DNA of 64,000 bases from DATFXM01 sp035315885 (GCA_035315885.1 DATFXM010000007.1:1-64000), one strand, 5' to 3'; positions 16,798-25,755 are shown, counted from the stretch's first letter. Numbers and translations: made by a program. The notes: a model not told the origin generated them from the letters alone.

Positions 16798-17316
16798 GTG
16801 ACCGAAGACGAGAAACTAGCGATTGAAGAGTCCAACCGCGTGGCGCAGCACGAGGCGGTGAAGTCGGACATCCGGCGGGAAATGAACGACGAGGTCGCGC
16901 AAAAAGCGCGGCGGCTGAAACCCGAGCATGACTCTGCTACAACCGAGGTTGGCGAAGCACTCCGTGAAAAGGCCCTGACCGATCTGACAAAAACCGAAAG
17001 CGAGTTGGAAAAGGCTCGGGTTGCGGCGCGAGTGTCACAGGTGGTGGATTACATTTTTTTCTTGATCTACGGATTAATCGGGCTTGAGATACTTTTGGAG
17101 TTGCTGGGCGCTCGAGACGGAAGCGGCTTCAAAGCATTTGTCGATGCGCTGACGCGTCCTCTTCTTGGGCCTTTCAGACAACTCGTGCCCGACGTCACCG
17201 CCGGGCGTTTTCAGTTGAAGATCGCGTACCTGGTTGCGCTTCTCGTTTATTTCCTCCTTCATCAGGCCATCAACGGCTTGCTTCGCCTGGCCGTGCACAG
17301 AAAACGCGCGGTGTGA
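16798..17316 (+). CDS. YggT-family-like membrane protein
   Basis: A 172-residue protein. Residues 1-75 are highly charged and helical (probable coiled coil). Two hydrophobic segments follow, VVDYIFFLIYGLIGLEILLELL (about 81-102) and IAYLVALLVYFLLHQAINGLL (about 141-161), separated by GFKAFVDALTRPLLGPFRQLVPD, which matches the YggT pattern. The family is linked to cell-envelope or division functions without a firm mechanism. The GTG start is backed by GAGGGGG 7 bases upstream. A GTAGGCA repeat starts 4 bases after the stop. Confidence 0.8.
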   Translation: MTEDEKLAIEESNRVAQHEAVKSDIRREMNDEVAQKARRLKPEHDSATTEVGEALREKALTDLTKTESELEKARVAARVSQVVDYIFFLIYGLIGLEILLELLGARDGSGFKAFVDALTRPLLGPFRQLVPDVTAGRFQLKIAYLVALLVYFLLHQAINGLLRLAVHRKRAV

Positions 17317-17319
17317 CGA

Positions 17320-17537
<218 letters not shown>

Positions 17538-17631
17538 GAAGCCGAAACTCGGAACCCTTCTTTACCATTTCACTGCTCACCATTTACTATTCACCAATTA
17601 GCGAATCGATCGAAAGGAAACCCGCAACACG

Positions 17632-18408
17632 ATGCGATTAAGCTTTGCCCTGGCTCTCATATCCCTGATTGCCTTTAGCGCCTGTAAGCCCTCGAACACA
17701 GCGAATTCCAACGCGGCGAACGCAAACGCAAAAACTGTCAACGTAGAACCACCTAAACCGATTGCGCCGACAACTGGTCCGGAACCCGGATTCAAGTCCT
17801 GCAACCCCTATTTCCCACTCGTTCCCGGTGGCCGGCTGCGCTACCTGCTGACTTATTCGAGCGGTTTGCTCGCAGATGCCACCGTGGTCATCGATCGACT
17901 GGAAGAAAACGGCAAGAAGCTCCTGCTGGAGAGGACTCAGATCGTGGATCGAAGCGGCGGGCTCCAGATCAATCAAGACACTGAACGTCATTTTGAATGC
18001 GATGGGGACCGCATTAAGGTGCTCACTGAAACGGTGAAGAGCATCGTCAGCAATAGCGAGTCGTCCAGCCAATCCAATTATCGCGAGAACTCAATCTTCT
18101 TCCCGGAGACCAGCGCGTTATCCACCAAAGGGTTCACCTGGACGTACGTATTTCACCCGACGTACGCCAGCCCAGGTAACCCAACTTCCACAAGCGCCGA
18201 GCCGATAATTGTCAAACTCGAAATTCAGGGCGAGGCCGACGTAACTGTTCCTGCGGGGACCTTCAAAGCCATAAAAATTCAGCGCAAGGTGAACCAGAAT
18301 GTGAGCTGGGACTATGTTGTAAAAGGGATCGGCTTGGTGAAACGCGAAGCACAGGAAGGCACGAAATGGGAATTGAGAGAGTACAGTGGGCTGAATCAGT
18401 CGAACTGA
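17632..18408 (+). CDS. Putative lipoprotein of unknown function
   Basis: A 258-residue protein. Residues 1-18 form a lipoprotein signal ending LIAFSAC, with Cys18 as the likely lipidated residue. An Asn/Ala-rich linker (NTANSNAANANAK) follows, then a globular part containing VPGGRLRYLLTYSSG and VTVPAGTFKAIKIQRK, the kind of segment seen in surface-layer or DUF3108-like acidobacterial lipoproteins. ATG after GAAAGGAAAC. It precedes the RidA gene by 21 bases and may be co-transcribed. Function is unknown. Confidence 0.82.
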   Translation: MRLSFALALISLIAFSACKPSNTANSNAANANAKTVNVEPPKPIAPTTGPEPGFKSCNPYFPLVPGGRLRYLLTYSSGLLADATVVIDRLEENGKKLLLERTQIVDRSGGLQINQDTERHFECDGDRIKVLTETVKSIVSNSESSSQSNYRENSIFFPETSALSTKGFTWTYVFHPTYASPGNPTSTSAEPIIVKLEIQGEADVTVPAGTFKAIKIQRKVNQNVSWDYVVKGIGLVKREAQEGTKWELREYSGLNQSN

Positions 18409-18429
18409 GCCTAAGGAGTTTGAGGTAGA

Positions 18430-18825
18430 ATGAAGATCGACATAATCAATCCGGAGGGTCTGGCAGAACCGAAGGGCTACAACAACGGGATGCTCGCCGA
18501 AGGCGGTAAGCTCTTGTTTGTAGCCGGCCAGATCGGGTGGGACCGCGAGTCCCGCATCGTGAGCGACGACTTCGCCGACCAGTTTGCACAGGCGCTCAGC
18601 AACGTTCTAAGCGTAGTCCGGACGGCTGGCGGCGGACCAGAGAATATAACTCGACTCTTGATTTTCGTTTTGGACAAGCGAGAATACCTTTCCAGACTTC
18701 CAGACGTCGGAACGGCCTACCGTCAGCTTATGGGCAAACACTATCCCGCAATGTCGCTCGTCGAAGTGAGCGCCCTGGTGGAAGACCTTGCCAAAGTTGA
18801 AATCGAGGCTACGGCGGTCATCTGA
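18430..18825 (+). CDS. RidA/YjgF-family protein, possible aminomuconate-type deaminase
   Basis: A 131-residue protein with the RidA fold: GKLLFVAGQIGWD, FADQFAQALSNVLSVVRTAGG, ITRLLIFVLDKREY and a late YPAMSLVEVSALVEDLAKVEIEATA. RidA proteins hydrolyse reactive enamine/imine intermediates. 2-Aminomuconate deaminase in tryptophan/anthranilate catabolism is a member. Because tryptophan dioxygenase and kynureninase genes follow, a dedicated role in that pathway is plausible; general RidA function cannot be excluded. ATG with AAGGAG about 12 bases upstream. Confidence 0.9.
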   Translation: MKIDIINPEGLAEPKGYNNGMLAEGGKLLFVAGQIGWDRESRIVSDDFADQFAQALSNVLSVVRTAGGGPENITRLLIFVLDKREYLSRLPDVGTAYRQLMGKHYPAMSLVEVSALVEDLAKVEIEATAVI

Positions 18826-18849
18826 TCGGGTTGTACTCGGCCAATAAAA

Positions 18850-19671
18850 GTGACCAAAGAACCGAAACCTGTCAGTTTTGATTACGAAGAGCGCGAGTCG
18901 ATTGCGTTGATTACGCTGAACAGACCCGAGCGTCTCAATTCGCTTACCTTCGAAGTCTACCGTGAGCTGACCGAGCTCTTTGTCGCGCTCAAGCGCCGCG
19001 ACAATATTCGACTGGTCATTTTAACCGGTCGAGGTCGAGGCTTTTGCTCGGGTGGGGACGTTGAAGACATCATCGGCGAGCTATTCAAGCGGGACATGAG
19101 CGGACTGCTTCAGTTTACGCGAATGACTTGTGAGCTGATTCGCAGCATCCGAGGTCTCGACAAGCCGGTGATCGCTTCCTTGAACGGCACAGTTGCCGGC
19201 GCGGGCGCGGTGATCGCGCTTGCGTCGGACATCCGAATTGCGTGCGAATCGGCCCGAATTGGATTCTTGTTTGTCAAGGTTGGTCTTGCGGGAGCGGACA
19301 TGGGCGCGGCTTTTCTGCTGCCGCGGGTGGTGGGACTCGGCAAGGCAACCGAGATGTTGTTTTATGGCGATTTCATAACGGCGGCCGAAGCGGCAAGCGT
19401 CGGCCTCTACAACAAAGTCGTGCCGGACGCCGAGCTTGAAGGCGAAACGATGAAGTGGGCGAAGCGACTTGCAGCCGGCCCTGGATTTGCGCTGTCAATG
19501 ACGAAGGCGGCGCTAAATCGTGAGCTCCACCTGAGCCTCGATGCGGCTCTCGAATCGGAAGCTCAAGCGCAGGCAATCTGTATGTTGAATCCGGATTTCC
19601 GCGAGGCGTACGAGGCGTTCAAAGAAAAGCGGCAAGCAAATTTCAACAGCGAAGCGGGCAGGACACAGTAA
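18850..19671 (+). CDS. Enoyl-CoA hydratase/isomerase (crotonase) family protein
   Basis: A 273-residue crotonase-fold protein: ALITLNRPERLNSLTFEVYREL, the oxyanion-hole block GRGRGFCSGGDVED, and SLNGTVAGAGAVIALASDIRIACESARIGF. The two catalytic Glu of true enoyl-CoA hydratases are absent: the GGGCEL-type position is Val in GAGAVIALASD, and the PEI-type position is Phe. An Asp in GLAGADMGAAFLLPRVVG sits where PaaG-like isomerases have one. It is therefore probably an isomerase or another acyl-CoA activity. GTG start, weak ribosome-binding site. The context suggests aromatic or tryptophan breakdown. Confidence 0.9.
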   Translation: MTKEPKPVSFDYEERESIALITLNRPERLNSLTFEVYRELTELFVALKRRDNIRLVILTGRGRGFCSGGDVEDIIGELFKRDMSGLLQFTRMTCELIRSIRGLDKPVIASLNGTVAGAGAVIALASDIRIACESARIGFLFVKVGLAGADMGAAFLLPRVVGLGKATEMLFYGDFITAAEAASVGLYNKVVPDAELEGETMKWAKRLAAGPGFALSMTKAALNRELHLSLDAALESEAQAQAICMLNPDFREAYEAFKEKRQANFNSEAGRTQ

Positions 19672-19723
19672 ACACGGCCAGTTTACTGGCTGCGGCCAGT
19701 TCTGCGCGCGGTGGGAGCAAGGA

Positions 19724-20563
19724 ATGTCATTTGGTTTACCAGGAGGCGAGCGGCCGAGGCTCACTTACGGCGGCTATTTGAAGATCGCGGACCTAACTTC
19801 TCTTCAACAGCTTCACTCGGACCCGCCTCAGCACGACGAAACGCTCTTCATAATTATTCATCAGGTCTACGAACTGTGGTTCAAACAGCTTCTTCATGAG
19901 GTCGACACGATCATAGACCGCTTGAACCATGACGAGTCGCTTTCGGCCCATCGTCTTATTCGGCGGTGCATCGAGATTGAGCGAGTGCTGGTCAGTCAGA
20001 TTGCGATACTGGAGACAATGACCCCGATGGATTTTCTGGCGTTCAGAGATCATCTGATGCCCGCCAGCGGGTTTCAGTCGTCACAATTTCGAGAGCTCGA
20101 GTTTGTCTGCGGGCTAAAGGATCAGCGAATGCTTGGGGTGTTTCAGCAGGGCTCGGCCGAGCGGGCGAGACTGGAAGCCAGGCTCGCAGGGCCGACTCTT
20201 GGCGACGCGTTTTATGGCTTGCTGAGGCGCCGGGGTTTTGATCTGCCGGAGGGACAAGTCGACGGAGCAAACGAGGAAAGCATTCGCGAGCAGCGGGTCA
20301 GTGAGCTGATGCGGATCTACAAGGAATCCGAAAAGCACTACGACTTGTTTTTGCTGGCGGAGAGCTTGATTGAAATGGATGAGGTATTCTCGCTTTGGCG
20401 GTTGAGGCATATTAAGATGGTCGAGCGAATGATCGGTGCAAAGACCGGCACCGGCGGGAGCGAAGGAGCGGCATACTTGAAACGCACGGTTGCCCGCCAG
20501 TTCTTTCCGGAACTTTGGGAGCTTCGAAGTCATCTGAGTTATTTTGAAGGCAGTAGGCAGTAG
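19724..20563 (+). CDS. kynA: Tryptophan 2,3-dioxygenase
   Basis: A 279-residue heme dioxygenase that opens the indole ring of L-tryptophan to N-formylkynurenine. Signatures: LTYGGYLKIADLTSLQ, HDETLFIIIHQVYELWFKQLLHEVD, MTPMDFLAFRDHLMPASGFQSSQFRELE, WRLRHIKMVERMIGAKTGTGGSEGAAYLKRT (heme-ligand region) and FFPELWELRSHL. The last residues, GSRQ, and the TAG stop are encoded by GGCAGTAGGCAGTAGGCAG, i.e. by the GTAGGCA repeat that follows. The native end was probably a few residues away. Kynureninase lies 149 bases downstream. Confidence 0.96.
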   Translation: MSFGLPGGERPRLTYGGYLKIADLTSLQQLHSDPPQHDETLFIIIHQVYELWFKQLLHEVDTIIDRLNHDESLSAHRLIRRCIEIERVLVSQIAILETMTPMDFLAFRDHLMPASGFQSSQFRELEFVCGLKDQRMLGVFQQGSAERARLEARLAGPTLGDAFYGLLRRRGFDLPEGQVDGANEESIREQRVSELMRIYKESEKHYDLFLLAESLIEMDEVFSLWRLRHIKMVERMIGAKTGTGGSEGAAYLKRTVARQFFPELWELRSHLSYFEGSRQ

Positions 20564-20695
20564 GCAGTTTAGGGTTTCGGGTTTAGGGTTTCTGGTTTTG
20601 CTTGGACACAATCGTTTCGGCTGATAAAGTCTCTCGACATTCGAAACTCAAAACCTGAAACTCGAACCCCGAGACCCTAAACTCCTAATTTGATC
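20547..20695. repeat. Family B heptamer hairpin overlapping the kynA 3' end
   Basis: GTAGGCA units (about 20549-20570) lead into TTTAGGG/TTTCGGG/TTTCTGG heptamers. A 49-base loop segment at 20607-20655 is identical to 44009-44057. The right arm is CAAAACCTGAAACTCGAACCCCGAGACCCTAAAC. The kynA stop codon is inside the first repeat units. Confidence 0.9.
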
Positions 20696-20711
20696 AGACA
20701 GGAGAAATAAC

Positions 20712-21878
20712 ATGGACCAACTTCTTGAGTGGCGCAAAGAGTTTCCGATTCTAGATAACACCGTCTACATGATCAGCCACTCGCTGGGAGCGATGCCCAA
20801 CCGAACTCGCGACCGGTTGCAAGAGTACGCCGATATGTGGGCGACTCGCGGCATTCGCGCCTGGGAAGAAGGCTGGTGGATGATGCCTACGTCTGTCGGA
20901 GACCTGATCGGGAAAATCATCGGCGCCGGAGACGGCGAAGTCGTCATGCACCCGAATGTCTCCATCTGCCAATCCATCATCACCGGCTGCCTCGACTTCA
21001 CTCAGAAGCGCAACAAGATCGTCACCGAATCGCTGAACTTTCCCTCAAATTTGTACATCTATCACGCTCTGAGAAACGGCGCGCGTGTTGTCACCGTAGC
21101 CTCCGACGACCAGATAACCGTGCCCCTGGAGCGAATGCTGCAAGCCATCGACGAGGAAACGTTGCTGGTGTCGGTCTCCCACGTAATCTTCAAGAGCTCG
21201 TTCATCCAGGACATCAAAGCAATTGCCGAACGTTGCCGGCAAGTCGGGGCGCTGATCGTTGCGGATATCTATCAATCGGCAGGAACGGTACCTCTCAACG
21301 TCCGTGACATCGGCCTCGACTTCGCTACCGGGGGATCAGTCAAGTGGCTGTGTGGTGGGCCGGGCGCCGGCTATCTTTATGTTCGCCGCGAGCTCTGGGA
21401 CAAGCTCAAACCCCAGCTCACTGGATGGATGGCCCATCAGGACCCATTTGCGTTTGAAGCAACGCCGATCAGGTACGCCGACAATATCTACAGGTTCTTG
21501 AACGGCTCGCCGAACATTCCGGGTATGTACGCGGCAATGTCGGGGTATGAGATCATCAACGAAGTCGGAGTGGACAAGATTCGTGAGAAGTCCGTCCGGC
21601 AGACTACGAGGCTCGTTCAAATATCCGAAGATGCCGGATTCAAAGTGAACTGCCCGAAAGATACGAGCAGCCGCGGTGGAACCGTAGTGATCGACGTACC
21701 GCACGGCAAGGAAGTCACTACCGAACTGTTGCGTCGCGATTTTCTCGTAGACTACCGTCCCGGCGCAGGTATTCGAGTCGCGCCTCACTTCTATTCGAAG
21801 GATGAAGAACTCGACCTCACCGTCCGCGAAATAAGAAAGATCCTCGACACCAAGGCCTACGAACAACATGCCGCGTGA
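20712..21878 (+). CDS. kynU: Class V aminotransferase-fold protein, probable kynureninase
   Basis: A 388-residue PLP enzyme. Its start, LLEWRKEFPILDNTVYMISHSLGAMP, and the PLP-Lys site DFATGGSVKWLCGGPGAGYLYVRREL fit kynureninase-like class V enzymes; WMAHQDPFAFE and RVAPHFYSKDEELD are further family blocks. Kynureninase cleaves kynurenine or 3-hydroxykynurenine to (hydroxy)anthranilate and alanine. The position after tryptophan dioxygenase supports the call. ATG with CAGGAGA upstream. No kynurenine formamidase gene is in the window. A cysteine-desulfurase-like role is the alternative. Confidence 0.85.
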   Translation: MDQLLEWRKEFPILDNTVYMISHSLGAMPNRTRDRLQEYADMWATRGIRAWEEGWWMMPTSVGDLIGKIIGAGDGEVVMHPNVSICQSIITGCLDFTQKRNKIVTESLNFPSNLYIYHALRNGARVVTVASDDQITVPLERMLQAIDEETLLVSVSHVIFKSSFIQDIKAIAERCRQVGALIVADIYQSAGTVPLNVRDIGLDFATGGSVKWLCGGPGAGYLYVRRELWDKLKPQLTGWMAHQDPFAFEATPIRYADNIYRFLNGSPNIPGMYAAMSGYEIINEVGVDKIREKSVRQTTRLVQISEDAGFKVNCPKDTSSRGGTVVIDVPHGKEVTTELLRRDFLVDYRPGAGIRVAPHFYSKDEELDLTVREIRKILDTKAYEQHAA

Positions 21879-23365
21879 GAGTTCAGGGCTCGGTTTTGAT
21901 TGACGATTGCTCTCTAACTCAAAGCCACAATGCCGCACGAACCGGCGAACATTCCGGACTGGCGGGCAAGGCGCGTTGCGAGAAAAAGTTGCTGCCGTTC
22001 GGTCAAGGTCGAGCAATCGCACTGCTCATACTCGCATTGGTCTTCGCAGCACAAGCAACGACAGCTCAGCAGGCGCCTTCTGTGCTCGCGCCCGATGAAC
22101 GCTTCAAGACCGACGTCCTCCTGGTAGTCGCACATCCGGACGACGAGACCGCCATCTCGGGCTATCTGGCCCGCATCATTTTCGACCAGCAGCGAAGAGT
22201 GGCCGTAGTCTTCGCCACCAGGGGTGATGCCGGCGGCAACTCGGCAGGCTACGAACAGGCGGCAGCTCTCGGTGCGATACGCGAGATTGAAGCGCGACGC
22301 GCGCTCGCATCCTTTGGGGTTCTGAGCGTCTGGTTTCTGGGTGCGCCCGACACCGCGGGACAGGATGTTCTAAGATCGCTCGAGACTTGGCGGCACGGCG
22401 CGGCCCTCGAGCAGTTGGTACGCCTGGTGAGGCTCACGAGACCCGAGGTCATCCTTACATGGCTGCCGGTTTGTGTGGCGGGTGAGAATCACGGCGATCA
22501 TCAGGCGGCGGGCGTTATCGCGACCGAGGCGTTTGATCTCGCGGGGAGTCCAGTAGCTTTTCCCTCGCAGGTTTCTCCGCCGCGCGATCGGACGAGCATA
22601 AACAACCTCACCGAGGGTCTCCGCCCATGGCAACCGAAGAAGATCTACTTCTTTTCCGATGCTTCACACTTTGAGTTCATGGATGCAAAGGGGCCGATGT
22701 ACGCGACAACCGACGTCTCGCCGTCGAAGAATGTTCCTTACTATCGACTCTCGGCTGATGAGTGGACCAACCATAGGACCCAGGGGGAAGTTGCTGCGGT
22801 GGCAAAGCGCGCGATTGATTCCGGAGATTTCAAGGAGCTCACCCAACCCGAGCGCTTTGTGTTGGGCAAATCACTGGTCAAATCCAGCACAACAGGAGAT
22901 GTCTTTGACGGTATAAGCGCCGAGCCGCTCGCCTTCGTTCCGGTGAAAGGGTACAAGCCGGAGAGCCGCTCCGGGCTGACGCTGGAGCTCGGCGGGCCGT
23001 GGTCTTTCTACCGCGGCTTTTGGAAGGCGCACGACGTCGACCACCTTGCCACGCTGCTTACGCCGGAAATCAGCGTAGGAGTCAGCCAGTCCTTGACCGT
23101 ACCGCTGGTGATCCGCAACGACAGCGACCAGACGGTGGAGCTGAAGCTCATAACAAGCCACGGCGACGGCTGGAGCGAGCGGGCGAGATTCTCGTCTTTC
23201 ACCGTTCCAGCGCGATCCAGCTATCCCCTCCAGAGCGTTTTGACGCCGAAGGCGCATGTGGCGAAAGGTTGGCACGAGGTCACCTGGACGCTCGAGACGG
23301 CTGGGAAAACGGGAAGTTCGATCACGCTCAGAGTTTTTCTGGTTGCGGGCGGCCTTCCGCAATAG
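21875..23365 (+). CDS. Secreted PIG-L family deacetylase
   Basis: Up to 496 residues. After a hydrophobic signal (AIALLILALVFAAQATTAQQ) comes the PIG-L/LmbE domain with the zinc and catalytic motif AHPDDE (VVAHPDDETAISGYLARI) and the late HGDHQ. A C-terminal beta-rich domain (about 385-496) resembles NEW3/Ig-like modules. Members remove N-acetyl groups from sugars, so a periplasmic glycan or glycolipid substrate is likely. The GTG start overlaps the kynU stop by 4 bases (GTGA). An internal TTG at 21989, nearer the signal peptide, is an alternative start and would shorten the unusual 38-residue leader. Confidence 0.88.
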   Translation: MRVQGSVLIDDCSLTQSHNAARTGEHSGLAGKARCEKKLLPFGQGRAIALLILALVFAAQATTAQQAPSVLAPDERFKTDVLLVVAHPDDETAISGYLARIIFDQQRRVAVVFATRGDAGGNSAGYEQAAALGAIREIEARRALASFGVLSVWFLGAPDTAGQDVLRSLETWRHGAALEQLVRLVRLTRPEVILTWLPVCVAGENHGDHQAAGVIATEAFDLAGSPVAFPSQVSPPRDRTSINNLTEGLRPWQPKKIYFFSDASHFEFMDAKGPMYATTDVSPSKNVPYYRLSADEWTNHRTQGEVAAVAKRAIDSGDFKELTQPERFVLGKSLVKSSTTGDVFDGISAEPLAFVPVKGYKPESRSGLTLELGGPWSFYRGFWKAHDVDHLATLLTPEISVGVSQSLTVPLVIRNDSDQTVELKLITSHGDGWSERARFSSFTVPARSSYPLQSVLTPKAHVAKGWHEVTWTLETAGKTGSSITLRVFLVAGGLPQ

Positions 23366-23525
23366 AAATTCTTGTTGAGGCTTTCCGCTTGTGATAGTGT
23401 AGCTCGCTCATTAAACGGCCCGCGCTGTTCTTGCGGCACCCCAGAGCGAATTTCGGCCTAGTTTATTTGGGTTTCATACGGTCGCACCGCATTACCGGCG
23501 CGCGCAGGCAAGCTATCATCGGAAG

Positions 23526-23580
23526 CAGGCACGGGGGGACGAGGCACGGGGGACGAGGCACGGGGGAACGAGGCTGGGGG
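23526..23580. repeat. G-rich 14-15-bp tandem repeat upstream of purH
   Basis: Three imperfect units of GAGGCACGGGGGAC type plus a truncated GAGGCTGGGGG end 28 bases before the purH GTG. Five- and six-base G runs make a G-quadruplex on the coding strand of the leader possible. Confidence 0.8.
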
Positions 23581-23608
23581 TTTCTCGTAAGTCTCGCACG
23601 GAGAGGAC

Positions 23609-25198
23609 GTGAGTTCGAAGAAAATCGGGCGTGCGCTTATAAGCGTTTCGGATAAGACCGGGCTTGTAGATTTCGCCAAGCGGTTGGCCGGGCATTCGGT
23701 GGAGATCGTATCCACGGGCGGGACCGCAAGCGCGTTAAGAGCTGCAGGGCTCCAGGTTCGAGACGTCTCGGAGTTGACGGGTTTTCCTGAGATCCTGGGT
23801 GGCCGGGTAAAGACGCTCCATCCGAAAGTGCACGGCGGGCTGCTTGCCATACGGGATAACCCGGAGCACGCCAGTCAGGTCGAAACGAACAAGATTCAGT
23901 ACATCGATCTTGTGGTCGTCAATTTGTATCCGTTTCGTGAGACGATCAGGAAGCCGTCGGTGACCGTCGAAGAAGCGATCGAGAACATCGACATTGGCGG
24001 TCCGTCAATGATTCGTTCCGCGGCAAAGAATTTTCATGATGTAGCGGTCGTGACCGACCCCGATCAGTACGCGGCAGTTGCCCAAGAGATGGATTCGTCG
24101 GAAGGCGGCCTTTCGCTTGCAACTCGGTTTGGTCTGGCCAGAGAGGCCTTTGCCAAAACGGCGAAGTATGACGCGGCGATATCGGAGTTTCTGAACGACG
24201 CTGTTTCGCTGAATGAGGCTTCGGGATCGCTTTTCATTCGAGGCAGCGAGGGACTGCCGCAACAGTTCGCGTTGTTTGCGCGAAAAGAGATGGACCTCCG
24301 GTATGGCGAGAACCCTCATCAGCGCGCCGCGCTCTACGCAGCAGGTGACGACCTCGGTGGCGGAGTTGCCGGAGCGGAGAAGATTCAGGGGAAAGAGCTA
24401 TCTTTCAACAACCTTATCGATCTTGAAGCTGCGTGGTCGGTGGTTTCCGAAATCTCTGAATGCGCGTGTGCCATCATCAAGCATACAAATCCGTGCGGGG
24501 CCGCCGTTGGACACGATACGCACGATGCATTCGAGCGGGCAAAGCAGACCGATCCGGTGTCGGCCTTCGGCGGGATCATCGGTTTCAACCGCCCTGTCAC
24601 CGCTGCTGCGGCGAGGGCGATAGCAGAGACGTTCTTTGAAGCGATAATCGCGCCTGATTACGACGCTGGTGCTCTGGCGGTGCTGCAGACGAAGAAGAAT
24701 CTGCGCGTGATGCGGGTTCGGCCGGATTCGGCTGGAGCGCAATTTGATATGCGGGTCATTAGCGACAACGGGCTGCTGATTCAGGACATCGATCGCGGCT
24801 CTCTGGATTCGGCGGCGCTCCGGGTCGTGACATCGCGCGAACCGTCGGGCGACGAGATGAAGGCGCTGCGCTTCGCGTGGATCGTCTGTAAGCACGTTAA
24901 GTCAAACGCAATTGTATTCTCTCGCGCGGACCAACTCGCGGCGGTTGGAGCCGGCCAGATGAGCCGCGTCGATTCGGTTAAGCTCGCGGTGATGAAGGCC
25001 CAGCTCCCGCTTGAAGGCTGCGTACTTGCATCGGACGCATTCTTTCCGTTCAGGGACGGTCTTGATGAAGCGGCGAAGGCAGGGATCACAGCCGTAATTC
25101 AGCCGGGGGGATCGGTGCGAGACGACGAGGTGATCGCCGCGGCTAACGAGCAAAATATCGCGATGGTCTTTACCGGGATGCGGCATTTCAAACATTGA
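23609..25198 (+). CDS. purH: Bifunctional AICAR formyltransferase / IMP cyclohydrolase
   Basis: A 529-residue enzyme for the last two steps of purine synthesis. The N-terminal IMP cyclohydrolase domain begins IGRALISVSDKTGLVDFAKRL and contains STGGTASALRAAG and HPKVHGGLLA. The C-terminal transformylase domain has LRYGENPHQRAALY, the catalytic KHTNPCGAA, DPVSAFGGIIGFNR, and ends DEVIAAANEQNIAMVFTGMRHFKH. The length is normal. The GTG start is preceded by GGAGAGGAC, a close but strong site. Confidence 0.97.
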   Translation: MSSKKIGRALISVSDKTGLVDFAKRLAGHSVEIVSTGGTASALRAAGLQVRDVSELTGFPEILGGRVKTLHPKVHGGLLAIRDNPEHASQVETNKIQYIDLVVVNLYPFRETIRKPSVTVEEAIENIDIGGPSMIRSAAKNFHDVAVVTDPDQYAAVAQEMDSSEGGLSLATRFGLAREAFAKTAKYDAAISEFLNDAVSLNEASGSLFIRGSEGLPQQFALFARKEMDLRYGENPHQRAALYAAGDDLGGGVAGAEKIQGKELSFNNLIDLEAAWSVVSEISECACAIIKHTNPCGAAVGHDTHDAFERAKQTDPVSAFGGIIGFNRPVTAAAARAIAETFFEAIIAPDYDAGALAVLQTKKNLRVMRVRPDSAGAQFDMRVISDNGLLIQDIDRGSLDSAALRVVTSREPSGDEMKALRFAWIVCKHVKSNAIVFSRADQLAAVGAGQMSRVDSVKLAVMKAQLPLEGCVLASDAFFPFRDGLDEAAKAGITAVIQPGGSVRDDEVIAAANEQNIAMVFTGMRHFKH

Positions 25199-25227
25199 TC
25201 AGTTCCAACACTCAAGGAGGAATCCGA

Positions 25228-25740
25228 ATGGACGACGAAAGCAGGTTCGAACACGACGGGGAAGAATCTGGCGCCGAGTCAAACGAGACTTCGGAGTGGG
25301 AACCGGTGGAGGCGCCGACTTCTTCAGAAACCCCTACGCCCCGGAGCTCTGATATTGTAGCTGCTGAAGAGCCGCCTCCTGGCGAGCCAGAACCGGCAAA
25401 GCCCGAGCCTCGCGCTAAAGCTCGCCCACGGCCGAAGAAAAGCGCAAAGAAGGTCGCAAAGAAGGTCGCCAAGAAATCTGCTGTAAAGAAGGGCGGCGCT
25501 AAGAAGGCCGCGGCCAAAGCCGCGAAGAAGGCCGGCAAGAAGGCTGCCAAGGCAGCAAAGAAGGCTGCAAAAAAGGCTGCGAAGAAGTCTGGGAAAAAGT
25601 CTGCGGCCAGGAAGTCAGGAAAGAAGTCCGCAGCCAAAAAGGCTCCAGCCAAGAAGGCCGCGAAGAAGTCGGGTGGCAAGTCGAAGAAGAGCCCCAGCCG
25701 CGGCAAGAAGTCGGGGAAGAAAAGCGGTCGACGCCGCTAA
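25228..25740 (+). CDS. Histone H1-like Lys/Ala-rich DNA-binding protein
   Basis: A 170-residue two-part protein. Residues 1-65 are acidic and Pro-rich (ESNETSEWEPVEAPTSSETP...EEPPPGEPEPAKPEP). Residues 66-170 are almost wholly Lys, Ala, Gly and Ser with repeated KKAAKK/KKSAKK units, closely resembling the histone H1 C-terminal domain and H1-like proteins of bacteria. The basic tail should bind DNA nonspecifically. ATG at 25228 is set by AAGGAGG 8 bases upstream; the earlier ATC-type start at 25195 is rejected. It lies 29 bases after purH. Confidence 0.88.
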   Translation: MDDESRFEHDGEESGAESNETSEWEPVEAPTSSETPTPRSSDIVAAEEPPPGEPEPAKPEPRAKARPRPKKSAKKVAKKVAKKSAVKKGGAKKAAAKAAKKAGKKAAKAAKKAAKKAAKKSGKKSAARKSGKKSAAKKAPAKKAAKKSGGKSKKSPSRGKKSGKKSGRRR

Positions 25741-25755
25741 GCGTGCGGACTACGG

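Noticed and set aside
25212..25706. 164-residue antisense ORF rich in Phe/Leu/Ala
   Set aside because: It is the mirror of the Lys/Ala-rich repeats of the H1-like gene (AAG/GCC read backwards), not a membrane protein.
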